A DNA stretch of 5,881 bases from Nitrospirota bacterium (GCA_021787505.1 JAJYLU010000139.1:1-5881), one strand, 5' to 3'. Shown: positions 1-5,588, numbered from the stretch's first letter. Numbers and translations: made by a program. The notes: generated by a model from the sequence alone, not told the origin.

Positions 1-1484
1 GGGGTAAGAGCGTCCCTCAGGTCATGGCGAAAGAGTGTCGCCTTAACCCAGAGGAAATCGGTCATGTTCGATTCCAGCCCCACCTGGTATGACCAGACGC
101 TCTCCGACTTTAAATCTGGGTTTGGGTCGAGAAACACACCTCCGCCAGACGTAAACGAAAGCGGTGGAATGGTAAATCCTCGTGCTACTGATGCTCTCAG
201 AATTGTTTTGTCCAGAAGCTTGTATGTGACCCCGATGCTCGGGCTCGTGAAAGAGCCTGTGATATTGTTATGGTCGAGCCTGATGCCTGGCGTAACCGTA
301 AATTTACCAAGGGAAACCGTATCGTTCGCATACACCGCCCATTTGTCGATAGAAGGGCTCGTCGTTAGAGAAAAAATACCATCAAAGCTTTGGTCGAGGG
401 TACCTCTGCTGAATTCAACGCCGAGGACCCCGGTATGTATCCCGTGCGTCCAGACGAGCTTGCCGTTCCCTGCAGTCGTCTTTTCGTCATAGGTGATATG
501 CGAGAAGACTTCGCCCGTGCTCAGGACATCGTTAAGCTGAATAAATTTCTGTTTGAACGTGTAAAAAGATGCCTGAAAGCTGACTTCCGAATTTATCGCT
601 GCGTCGAGCGAACCGGTCGCAAAAAAGGCGCGTATGATGCCTTTAGAAGTAAAGTCAAAGTCGACGGAATCGAGGAATTTTTGGTGAGGCTCGCTATAGC
701 CGGCAGTAAATCCGAGATTCACTTCTTTGGAGATTTCGACCTTGAATTTCGAATAAAGGCCGTAATTATCGAACGACCTGTTGTCTCTGAGACCGTCCGA
801 CCGCTGCTTGCCCCCGAATAAATAATATCCGACAGGACCTGCCTTGCCGGAGACTTCGCCGTTATAGTCCTGGGTATTCCTCTCGCCGTACGAGCCGCTC
901 AGGGTCCCTGAAGGCACGGCATTGTCCCCGGCATTCTTCGTGATGATGTTGATAACACCTCCCAGCGACGAACCCCAAGCCGAGGACGCAGGGCCTTTAA
1001 TGATCTCGATGCGGTCAATTATCCTGACCGGTATCGAATTCGTCTCTGCGCCGCCCTCTGCGAGAAAATTCCAGGTGACACCGTCGACCAGGACAAGGAC
1101 ATGCCTGCTCTCAGAGCCCTGGATATGCAGGACAGATGGACTCCCGAAGTCCTGGTTCGAAAAATCGACGAAGACCCCTGTCACCCTGTTCAGGACCTCG
1201 GCAACCGTGTGTGCGTTCATGTCCTCGATCTCTTTTGCGGTGACCACAGTCATGTTCTCGGCCACCTGAGAGATCGGCTTCTCATGCCTCGTGGCAGACT
1301 GAACGTAGAGGTCCTTCTCGTCCCAGAAGAGGAGGAGCTCCTTCTTTGTCAATTCGGCGGCAGACATCCCTCCGCCTTCGGTCTGATTACCGGCGTCTGT
1401 CTCGGAGGAAAAACCTGCGGCAGGGAATAAGAACGAATAAAAGGCAAATACTGCAACGGCGACAACAAAGCATTTCTTTGCCAT
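1..1484 (-). CDS. TonB-dependent outer-membrane receptor, C-terminus cut by window edge
   Basis: I translated the minus strand from the ATG at 1484 down to base 3 and found 494 codons with no stop, so the gene runs off the left edge. Residues 1-24 form a signal peptide (MAKK, a hydrophobic run, then PAAG). A short linker leads to a TonB-box-like stretch near residues 57-66 (KDLYVQSATR). The plug domain spans about 68-185, with VTAKEI (81-86), the plug motif ending VLVLVDGV (129-136), RIEIIKGPASSAWG (158-171) and GGVINIITK (175-183). From about 190 onward the alternating aromatic and polar pattern fits beta-barrel strands. Family members usually have 600-700 residues, so roughly 100-200 are missing. 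A GGGGAGG Shine-Dalgarno at 1488-1494 lies close to the ATG. The substrate cannot be read: the plug resembles BtuB/CirA-type receptors for cobalamin or siderophores, but no cobalamin riboswitch or clear Fur box precedes the gene. It stands alone and divergent from asd. Confidence 0.93.
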   Translation of the reverse strand, partial: MAKKCFVVAVAVFAFYSFLFPAAGFSSETDAGNQTEGGGMSAAELTKKELLLFWDEKDLYVQSATRHEKPISQVAENMTVVTAKEIEDMNAHTVAEVLNRVTGVFVDFSNQDFGSPSVLHIQGSESRHVLVLVDGVTWNFLAEGGAETNSIPVRIIDRIEIIKGPASSAWGSSLGGVINIITKNAGDNAVPSGTLSGSYGERNTQDYNGEVSGKAGPVGYYLFGGKQRSDGLRDNRSFDNYGLYSKFKVEISKEVNLGFTAGYSEPHQKFLDSVDFDFTSKGIIRAFFATGSLDAAINSEVSFQASFYTFKQKFIQLNDVLSTGEVFSHITYDEKTTAGNGKLVWTHGIHTGVLGVEFSRGTLDQSFDGIFSLTTSPSIDKWAVYANDTVSLGKFTVTPGIRLDHNNITGSFTSPSIGVTYKLLDKTILRASVARGFTIPPLSFTSGGGVFLDPNPDLKSESVWSYQVGLESNMTDFLWVKATLFRHDLRDALT

Positions 1485-1508
1485 ATGCCTCCCCTTGCTT
1501 AGTCCCAT

Positions 1509-1537
1509 AAAATATCATTTGGCTCCTGATTTGTCAA
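1509..1537 (-). promoter_or_regulatory. Sigma70-type promoter of the TonB-dependent receptor gene
   Basis: On the minus strand a perfect -35 TTGACA (1537-1532) is separated by exactly 17 bp from a -10 TATTTT (1514-1509, 4 of 6 matches). Transcription would start near 1502, about 18 nt before the ATG at 1484. That leaves only enough leader for the ribosome binding site and rules out a riboswitch if this promoter is the one used. The location and spacing are read directly from the sequence; activity is inferred. Confidence 0.72.
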
Positions 1538-1542
1538 CGGTA

Positions 1543-1578
1543 AACGCCCGTGAAATCGGCGTTATAAAGTTTCTATAA
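1543..1578. promoter_or_regulatory. Two adjacent palindromes upstream of the receptor promoter (possible operator)
   Basis: AACGCC (1543-1548) and GGCGTT (1558-1563) form a perfect 6-bp inverted repeat with a 9-bp spacer, ending 5 bp upstream of the -35 element. TTATA (1562-1566) and TATAA (1574-1578) form a second, AT-rich 5-bp inverted repeat with a 7-bp spacer, abutting the first. A dyad directly upstream of a -35 is where an activator or repressor could bind. Neither palindrome matches the Fur consensus well. Arms this short can occur by chance, so the regulatory role is only a suggestion. Confidence 0.3.
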
Positions 1579-1728
1579 AAGGCACCGGAGCGATTGTCTT
1601 TGGGGGGAAAAATAACCGACAATGCGCATAGGCCCAGCCGAGCGAGCATCATATCCAAAACTGTTTGCCCATCGGAGATCGAGGAATAGCCGAGGGCCTG
1701 CTCCGGGTCGGCGACAAGTTAAGTCGCG

Positions 1729-1757
1729 TGCAAAGATCCCGTCGCTTTGAGTATAAT
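1729..1757 (+). promoter_or_regulatory. Probable asd promoter (strong -10, weak -35)
   Basis: A perfect TATAAT lies at 1752-1757. The best -35 at 17-bp spacing is TGCAAA (1729-1734), which matches only 3 of 6 consensus positions, so an activator or a different -35 contact may matter. The start point would be near 1764, giving a leader of about 29 nt before the ATG at 1793. That leader contains the ribosome binding site but is too short for a lysine riboswitch. Confidence 0.45.
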
Positions 1758-1792
1758 ATTGAATTCAAATCTTACTGCCGAGGGAGTAACGT

Positions 1793-2905
1793 ATGATGCG
1801 TGTGGGTTTTGTAGGATGGCGCGGCATGGTAGGTTCGGTGCTCATGGGCCGCATGCGCGAAGAAAAGGATTTCGATCTCGTCGAGCCGGTCTTTTTCACG
1901 ACCTCGAACGTGGGAGGCAAGGCCCCCGAAGTCGGCAAGGCCGCGCCCGCGCTCAAAGACGCAAAGAAGATCGACGAACTGAAGGCGATGGACACAATCG
2001 TCTCCTGCCAGGGAGGCGAATATACAAAGGAAATCTTCCCCAGACTGCGGGCTGCCGGCTGGAACGGCTACTGGATCGACGCTGCCTCGGCGCTCCGCAT
2101 GGACAAGGCTGCGATCATCGTCCTCGACCCGGTCAACAGGAACGTTATCAAACAAGGTCTCGCCAAGGGGGTAAGGAACTATATCGGCGGCAACTGCACC
2201 GTCTCCCTGATGCTTATCGCCCTCGGCGGTTTATACGAAGCAGGGCTGGTCGAGTGGATGTCGGCCATGACCTACCAGGCGGCCTCAGGCGCAGGCGCCC
2301 AGAATATGCGCGAGCTTATCAGCCAGATGGGCTCGGCGCACGGCTCGGTGAAAAACCTTCTCGAAAACCCTTCGAGCGCGATCCTCGAGATCGACCGCAC
2401 GGTCGCCGAACATGTCCGCTCCGCCGTCTATCCCACGAAATTCTTCGGCGCGCCCCTTGCCTGCTCGCTTATCCCGTGGATCGACGTGCAGCTCGAAAAC
2501 GGCCAGAGCAAAGAAGAATGGAAGGGCCAGGCAGAGACGAACAAGATACTCGGCCGCGAAGATAACCCGATCCCGATCGACGGCATCTGCGTGCGCATCG
2601 GCGCCATGCGCTGCCACAGCCAGGCTCTTACCCTCAAGCTCACGAAAAACGTGCCGCTCGACGAAATCAACGACATGATCGCCCGCCACAACCAATGGGT
2701 AAAGGTAGTGCCGAACGAGCGCCAGATCACGATTCGCGAACTCACCCCCGCCGCGGTGACCGGGACGCTCACGGTGCCTGTGGGGCGTCTGCGCAAGATG
2801 AACATGGGGCCGCAGTACCTTGCCGCCTTCACCTGCGGGGACCAGCTCCTCTGGGGCGCCGCGGAACCCTTGAGGAGGATGCTCCGGATACTCGTGGAAA
2901 GATAA
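1793..2905 (+). CDS. asd: Aspartate-semialdehyde dehydrogenase, E. coli type
   Basis: This enzyme makes L-aspartate 4-semialdehyde from aspartyl phosphate with NADPH in the cytosol. It is the branch point for lysine/diaminopimelate, threonine and methionine. The 370-residue product is close in length to the 367-residue E. coli enzyme and looks closely similar throughout. The N-terminal nucleotide-binding loop is [10 protein letters not shown] (5-14). The catalytic cysteine is C135 in [10 protein letters not shown]162 lies in TYQAASG, and the catalytic histidine is H275 in [18 protein letters not shown] (241-252) and the C-terminal [14 protein letters not shown] (352-365) are also family signatures. 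Two ATGs are adjacent (1793, 1796). The first keeps the cysteine at position 135, as in E. coli, and has AGGGAG at 1781-1786 six bases upstream, so I prefer it. The gene starts a rightward unit and ends 241 bp before the deaminase, with no clear terminator. Confidence 0.97.
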   Translation: MMRVGFVGWRGMVGSVLMGRMREEKDFDLVEPVFFTTSNVGGKAPEVGKAAPALKDAKKIDELKAMDTIVSCQGGEYTKEIFPRLRAAGWNGYWIDAASALRMDKAAIIVLDPVNRNVIKQGLAKGVRNYIGGNCTVSLMLIALGGLYEAGLVEWMSAMTYQAASGAGAQNMRELISQMGSAHGSVKNLLENPSSAILEIDRTVAEHVRSAVYPTKFFGAPLACSLIPWIDVQLENGQSKEEWKGQAETNKILGREDNPIPIDGICVRIGAMRCHSQALTLKLTKNVPLDEINDMIARHNQWVKVVPNERQITIRELTPAAVTGTLTVPVGRLRKMNMGPQYLAAFTCGDQLLWGAAEPLRRMLRILVER

Positions 2906-3005
2906 GCGCCAACGCAACTGCATCTTTATAACATTTACTGCAGCGGTAAGATAGATATTAACGGTCTCATAATAGAATATGCATTGCAGTCGACTACTAA
3001 TTTCA

Positions 3006-3084
3006 TAACCCCTCCTAACCTCCCCTTACCTCAAGGGGAGGAACGTATAGCCCCTCTTAGGTTAAGAGGGGGCAGGGGGAGTTA
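3006..3084. repeat. 79-bp cloverleaf-like palindromic intergenic element
   Basis: An outer stem pairs 3006-3016 with 3074-3084: 11 positions with one mismatch and one G-T wobble. It encloses two perfect hairpins. The first pairs 3019-3027 (CCTCCCCTT) with 3033-3041 across a 5-nt loop. The second pairs 3051-3059 (CCCCTCTTA) with 3063-3071 across a 3-nt loop. The CCCCTCC...AAGGGGAGG...AAGAGGGGG pattern resembles dispersed palindromic repeats common between genes in several bacterial phyla, whose in-frame reading gives peptides such as NLPLPQGE and LRLRGG. It fills the asd-deaminase gap and could act in RNA as a processing or attenuation structure, though no T-run directly follows. The rest of this 241-bp gap (2906-3005 and 3085-3146) shows no gene and no promoter I would defend. 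Confidence 0.8.
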
Positions 3085-3146
3085 CTTTGGTTCATTTCGT
3101 TTCATCAGATGTCAACACTATTTTGAGACTATTACTAGTGGAGAGA

Positions 3147-4475
3147 ATGAAGTCGCACGCAGATATCATTATAAGAGCTGACCACGTCCTCACGATGGAC
3201 GGGGACCTTACCGTCATAGAAGACGGTGCAGTGGCCGTAATCGGCGAAAAGATCGCGGCAGTCGGGCCGGCCGATGAGATACTTGGACGATATGTGTCCG
3301 CCGAAGTGATCGGCGGTACGGGCTTCGTCGCATTTCCTGGACTTGTGAATACCCATACCCATTCCCCCATGGTTTATTTCAGGGGGCTTGCCGACGACCT
3401 GCCGCTCAAGGACTGGCTCGAAAAACATATCTGGCCCGCGGAAGAGAAATGGCTGGGTCCGGAATTCGTCGGAGATGCCGTAGAACTCGCCTGCCTCGAG
3501 ATGCTCAAGTCCGGCATTACCGCCTTTAACGACATGTATTTTTACGGAGACCGGATCGCGGCTGCGGCCAGGAAGATCGGGATGAGGGCGGTTGTGGGCG
3601 CCGGGATACTCGACTTTCCGACGAGGACCACGCAGACTCCGGCCGAATATCTGGAAAAGGCCGAATCCTTCATCAGAAACTGGAAAGACGACGAGTTCAT
3701 CATCCCTTGCGTTGCGCCCCATTCACCCTATGCCTGCAGCGCAGAGACCCTGCGCAGGGCCAAGGCCTTGTCCGAGGCATATGGGGTCCCCCTCCATATG
3801 CATATCTCCGAGACAGAATGGGAAGTCGCGCAGATCATGGCCCTGCACCGCAGCCGGCCGGTCACATATCTCGACTCCCTTGGGTTTCTGGATGAGACAG
3901 TTACCGCCGCCCACTGCATCTGGCTCGAGGACGAAGAGATCGAGGTCCTTGCGAAAAAAGGGGTCTCGGTGGCCCACTGCATGGAGAGCAACCTCAAACT
4001 GGCATCGGGATTTGCCCCGGTGGTGACGATGCTCGCCGAGGGAATAAGGGTAACCTTCGGGACCGACGGTGCGGCTAGCAATAACGACCTGAATATCCTG
4101 AGCGAGATGTCGACGACGGCCAAGGTCCATAAGGCAATCGCAAAAGACCCGACGGTCCTGAACGCCCGCCAGGTGACTCTTATGGCCACCCGTTGGGGGG
4201 CCGAGGCGCTGGGTATGGGCGACAAGACCGGCAGTATCGAAACCGGCAAGGCTGCGGACATCGTCCTTGCCGACATGAAAAAGCCCCACCTGACGCCGAT
4301 ATATGATATCTTTTCCCACCTCGTCTATTCGATGAACGCCGCGGACATCGATACCGTGATCATAAACGGCAAGATAATCCTTCGGGCCCGTTCGCTGGTC
4401 ACCGGCGATGAGGCGGAGATCATGCGGAAGGCCGCTTCGTGGGGAAAAAAGATCAGGGCAGGAAACTCTGCGTAG
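3147..4475 (+). CDS. mtaD: 5-methylthioadenosine/S-adenosylhomocysteine deaminase (amidohydrolase)
   Basis: This is a cytosolic amidohydrolase-superfamily enzyme. The named family hydrolyses the 6-amino group of S-adenosylhomocysteine, methylthioadenosine or adenosine to give the inosyl analogue and ammonia. The 442-residue product carries the metal and catalytic set in order: H70 and H72 (NTHTH), E99 (WPAEEKW), H192 (APHSPY), H219 and E222 (MHISET), H256 (TAAHC) and D307 (FGTDGAASNND). Residues at both ends form the small composite beta-sandwich (IIIRADHVLTMD, and DTVIINGKIIL near 402-412). The frame is open upstream to a TTG at 3087, but family members start like MKADIII. The ATG at 3147 has GGAG at 3140-3143 just upstream, so I start there. 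It is followed 18 nt later by an SGNH hydrolase, probably in one transcript. Related family members deaminate guanine, cytosine analogues or chlorotriazines, so the exact substrate is inferred. Confidence 0.9.
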   Translation: MKSHADIIIRADHVLTMDGDLTVIEDGAVAVIGEKIAAVGPADEILGRYVSAEVIGGTGFVAFPGLVNTHTHSPMVYFRGLADDLPLKDWLEKHIWPAEEKWLGPEFVGDAVELACLEMLKSGITAFNDMYFYGDRIAAAARKIGMRAVVGAGILDFPTRTTQTPAEYLEKAESFIRNWKDDEFIIPCVAPHSPYACSAETLRRAKALSEAYGVPLHMHISETEWEVAQIMALHRSRPVTYLDSLGFLDETVTAAHCIWLEDEEIEVLAKKGVSVAHCMESNLKLASGFAPVVTMLAEGIRVTFGTDGAASNNDLNILSEMSTTAKVHKAIAKDPTVLNARQVTLMATRWGAEALGMGDKTGSIETGKAADIVLADMKKPHLTPIYDIFSHLVYSMNAADIDTVIINGKIILRARSLVTGDEAEIMRKAASWGKKIRAGNSA

Positions 4476-4493
4476 CGAAAGGTGAGCCGGTCA

Positions 4494-5027
4494 ATGCGAC
4501 TGCTCTTTATCGGCGATTCTTTGATAGAGTTCTTCGACTGGAGTAGACGCTTTTCCGCTCACGAGGTCTCTAACTTCGGTATAGCCGGCGAAACGGCGGA
4601 AGGGCTCTATCGAAGGCTCGACATAATTATCGGGAAGGTATCTTCCCCCGACTTTGTCTTCATCATGACCGGTATCAACAACCTCTCGATGGATGACCGC
4701 GGTTTTGTCAAGACCTATGCCGCGATTATCGCGCGGCTGAAGACCCGCTATCCCGCAACCCGCATATTTGTCCACAGCCTCCTGCCTGTCTGCTATCCCT
4801 TCATCCCGAACGACGAGATCAGGGCGATGAACAAGGAACTGCGCTGCCTCGCCGAGCGGGAAACAGTAGGCTATGTGAATATCCATCCGATTTTTCTGGA
4901 CGAAAGGGGCGAGCCCAAGACGTCCTGTTTCGAGGAAGACGGTGTTCACCTCAGCGACGAGGGATACCTGATATGGTCCGCAAGGATAGAGGAGATCATC
5001 AGGGCAGCAGGGGTTAATGTCGCATAG
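4494..5027 (+). CDS. SGNH/GDSL-family hydrolase (esterase-like), cytoplasmic
   Basis: This 177-residue single-domain serine hydrolase lacks a signal peptide, so it is probably cytosolic. The SGNH blocks are all present: block I FIGDSL with nucleophile S9, block II NFGIAGET with oxyanion G32, block III TGINN with N62, and block V DGVHLS with D149 and H152. Block III usually reads GxND; here N63 replaces the aspartate, a tolerated but noteworthy change. The reading frame also opens at a GTG at 4482. I prefer the ATG at 4494 because AAGGTG at 4479-4484 is then a well-spaced ribosome binding site, whereas nothing similar precedes the GTG. The gene lies 18 nt after the deaminase stop and is probably cotranscribed. 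The family hydrolyses ester, thioester or acetyl groups; the substrate cannot be read from sequence. Confidence 0.88.
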   Translation: MRLLFIGDSLIEFFDWSRRFSAHEVSNFGIAGETAEGLYRRLDIIIGKVSSPDFVFIMTGINNLSMDDRGFVKTYAAIIARLKTRYPATRIFVHSLLPVCYPFIPNDEIRAMNKELRCLAERETVGYVNIHPIFLDERGEPKTSCFEEDGVHLSDEGYLIWSARIEEIIRAAGVNVA

Positions 5028-5028
5028 C

Positions 5029-5193
5029 GGAGGGCAGACATGCTGGAAAAACGCCATACAATCGGCAGGATTTGATTCTGATTCACGCATGCGTAAGTCA
5101 CGCGCATTATGTTTTCATAAAAAGGTGGCCTGGTCTGTCCGGCTTTATTAGCGGGGCCTCGACTATGGCTGTTTTTCATCACATCTGCCCTCC
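5029..5193. repeat. 165-bp imperfect inverted repeat with ~36-nt arms
   Basis: The arms are 5029-5065 and the complement of 5159-5193. GGAGGGCAGA (5029-5038) pairs perfectly with TCTGCCCTCC (5184-5193). After two mismatches come TG, a mismatch, TG, a single bulged G (5046), AAAAAC (5047-5052), a bulge at 5170, GCCATA (5053-5058), and TCG (5062-5064). About 29 base pairs form over about 37 positions, far more than expected by chance. The 93-nt interior has no ORF worth calling but contains the perfect palindrome ACGCATGCGT (5085-5094). The arms end sharply at both outer edges, which suggests a small transposable-element-like unit or a long RNA hairpin at the end of the deaminase-SGNH transcript. 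A T9 tract (5201-5209) begins 7 nt beyond the right arm. Confidence 0.7.
5040..5075 (+). CDS. Possible 11-codon small ORF or gene remnant
   Basis: The ATG at 5040 is preceded by GGAGG (5029-5033) at normal distance and opens 11 codons (MLEKRHTIGRI) before TGA at 5073-5075. It lies 12 nt after the SGNH stop and inside the left arm of the inverted repeat. It may be a leader peptide, a truncated gene start, or simply a by-product of the repeat sequence. Only the start signal supports it, so I treat it as doubtful. Confidence 0.15.
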   Translation: MLEKRHTIGRI

Positions 5194-5215
5194 TGGATAC
5201 TTTTTTTTTGCAGCG

Positions 5216-5280
5216 TAAGATTGACCTGTCCGATGCAGCCATTACCACCGGAGGGAGGCGACTCAGCACCGTCCGTCTTA
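5216..5280 (+). other. Potential 65-nt structured leader element
   Basis: TAAGATTGAC (5216-5225) can pair with GTCCGTCTTA (5271-5280): 10 positions with one wobble and one mismatch. The stem encloses a 45-nt GC-rich interior with a small CTG/CAG stem (5226-5238). It lies upstream of the 63-residue gene, ahead of the suggested promoter. I do not recognise a known riboswitch or small-RNA core, and a single stem of this kind is weak evidence. Confidence 0.2.
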
Positions 5281-5286
5281 GTTCGA

Positions 5287-5315
5287 TTCAAAAAAGCGCT
5301 GGAATGTTGTAGAGT
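5287..5315 (+). promoter_or_regulatory. Weak candidate promoter for the 63-residue gene
   Basis: TTCAAA (5287-5292, 4 of 6 matches to the -35) is followed after 17 bp by TAGAGT (5310-5315, 4 of 6 matches to the -10). The start point would be near 5322, about 24 nt before the ATG at 5346. The fit is moderate and could be fortuitous. It is the only reasonable candidate close to the gene. Confidence 0.3.
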
Positions 5316-5345
5316 ATGTGCAGGAATAGAAAAGGGGGTACAATC

Positions 5346-5537
5346 ATGAGCATTTTGCCCGAGGGCGAACAACTGAGAAGGGCGATCAAATGGATATCGG
5401 ACCAGCGGTCGGAGAATCCGAAGGCAATGCTTCCGGCGTTGATCGGAGAGGCCTGCCTGAAATTCGATCTTTCCCCGAAGGACTCGGACCTTCTCGCAAA
5501 CTTCTACGCCGAACAGAAGAAGGAGAAGAAGAACTGA
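5346..5537 (+). CDS. Small conserved-looking protein of unknown function (63 residues)
   Basis: I do not recognise a named family. The 63-residue product is soluble, with no signal peptide or membrane segment. It is predicted mostly helical: an acidic N-terminus (LPEGEQLRRAIKWISDQ, residues 4-20), a second helix (MLPALIGEACLKFDL, 28-42), a third (SPKDSDLLANFYAE, 43-56) and a very lysine-rich tail (QKKEKKN, 57-63). The EGE-LRRA-KWIS opening and FDLSPKD turn resemble short unannotated proteins I associate with Nitrospirota and former Deltaproteobacteria; this is recollection, not a search. The ATG at 5346 has GGGGG at 5334-5338 seven bases upstream. The earlier in-frame ATG lacks such a site, so I reject it. 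A strong terminator follows the stop within 3 nt, so this is a self-contained single gene. The lysine tail could bind nucleic acid, but that is a guess. Confidence 0.75.
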   Translation: MSILPEGEQLRRAIKWISDQRSENPKAMLPALIGEACLKFDLSPKDSDLLANFYAEQKKEKKN

Positions 5538-5539
5538 GT

Positions 5540-5588
5540 CCTTGCCCCGTGACTATTATCCCGTCTCACGGCGTGCAAGGCTTTTTTT
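5540..5588 (+). terminator. Rho-independent terminator after the 63-residue gene
   Basis: CCTTGC (5540-5545) pairs with GCAAGG (5575-5580), and CCGTGA (5547-5552) pairs with TCACGG (5566-5571). The two stems are stacked, separated by a small internal loop and closed by a 13-nt loop. Seven T residues follow at 5582-5588. The stem starts 2 nt after the small gene's stop. The stop codon of the convergent transglycosylase gene (5556-5558) lies inside the loop, so the right arm is also coding on the minus strand. No comparable U-run exists in the leftward direction. Confidence 0.88.

Larger units (their letters stand above)
1485..1792. other. Divergent intergenic region between the receptor gene and asd
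   Basis: This 308-bp gap separates two divergent genes. The receptor-proximal end holds the receptor promoter and palindromes, and the asd-proximal end holds a perfect TATAAT. Between them are two small potential hairpins: ATTGTC (1593-1598) with GACAAT (1618-1623), and GCGAC (1711-1715) with GTCGC (1723-1727). An open stretch of about 42 codons from the ATG at 1621 has no ribosome binding site and is not called. I searched by eye for cobalamin and lysine riboswitch motifs on the appropriate strands and found no convincing core. Confidence 0.7.
5028..5345. other. 318-bp gap without a confident gene, before the small gene
   Basis: The gap contains the inverted repeat (5029-5193), a T9 tract (5201-5209), a further potential stem (5216-5280), a weak promoter (5287-5315) and the ribosome binding site of the 63-residue gene. 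An opposite-strand frame (4946-5269) is open, but its 3' part simply overlaps the SGNH gene and its product looks random. I see no tRNA, rRNA or CRISPR-like repeats. Confidence 0.7.

Noticed and set aside
64..1430. Several plus-strand open frames (64-492, 390-821, 922-1269, 1101-1430)
   Set aside because: They lie opposite a continuous minus-strand receptor frame with a signal peptide and plug motifs; their products show no family features and lack ribosome binding sites.
1621..1749. Open stretch of about 42 codons from an ATG at 1621
   Set aside because: There is no ribosome binding site, the composition is rich in arginine and serine, and it overlaps the asd promoter region.
1485..1790. 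Cobalamin riboswitch upstream of the receptor gene (a GGTGCC occurs on the minus strand near 1580-1585)
   Set aside because: The B12-box (GCCACTG-like) and other core segments are absent, and a good promoter lies downstream of the GGTGCC.
1747..2565. 272-codon plus-strand frame overlapping asd
   Set aside because: It is an arginine-rich shadow frame of asd caused by GC-rich third positions; asd itself has complete catalytic motifs.
2285..2923. 212-codon minus-strand frame opposite asd
   Set aside because: It is antisense to well-supported asd coding sequence, with low-complexity histidine- and arginine-rich composition and no recognisable domain.
3087..3146. TTG start extending the deaminase by 20 residues
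   Set aside because: The extension has no ribosome binding site and no family similarity; the ATG at 3147 gives the usual N-terminus.
2984..3181. 65-codon frame across the intergenic repeat
   Set aside because: The product is the translation of the palindromic element (NLPLPQGE, LRLRGG), a known type of spurious annotation.
5201..5209. T9 tract as part of a rho-independent terminator for the deaminase-SGNH unit
   Set aside because: No compact hairpin immediately precedes it; the nearest stem is the long inverted repeat, whose arm ends 7 nt upstream, so I did not call a terminator.
4946..5269. 107-codon minus-strand frame
   Set aside because: Its 3' part is antisense to the SGNH gene and the composition looks random; only the start signal in the inverted repeat is notable and is reported separately.
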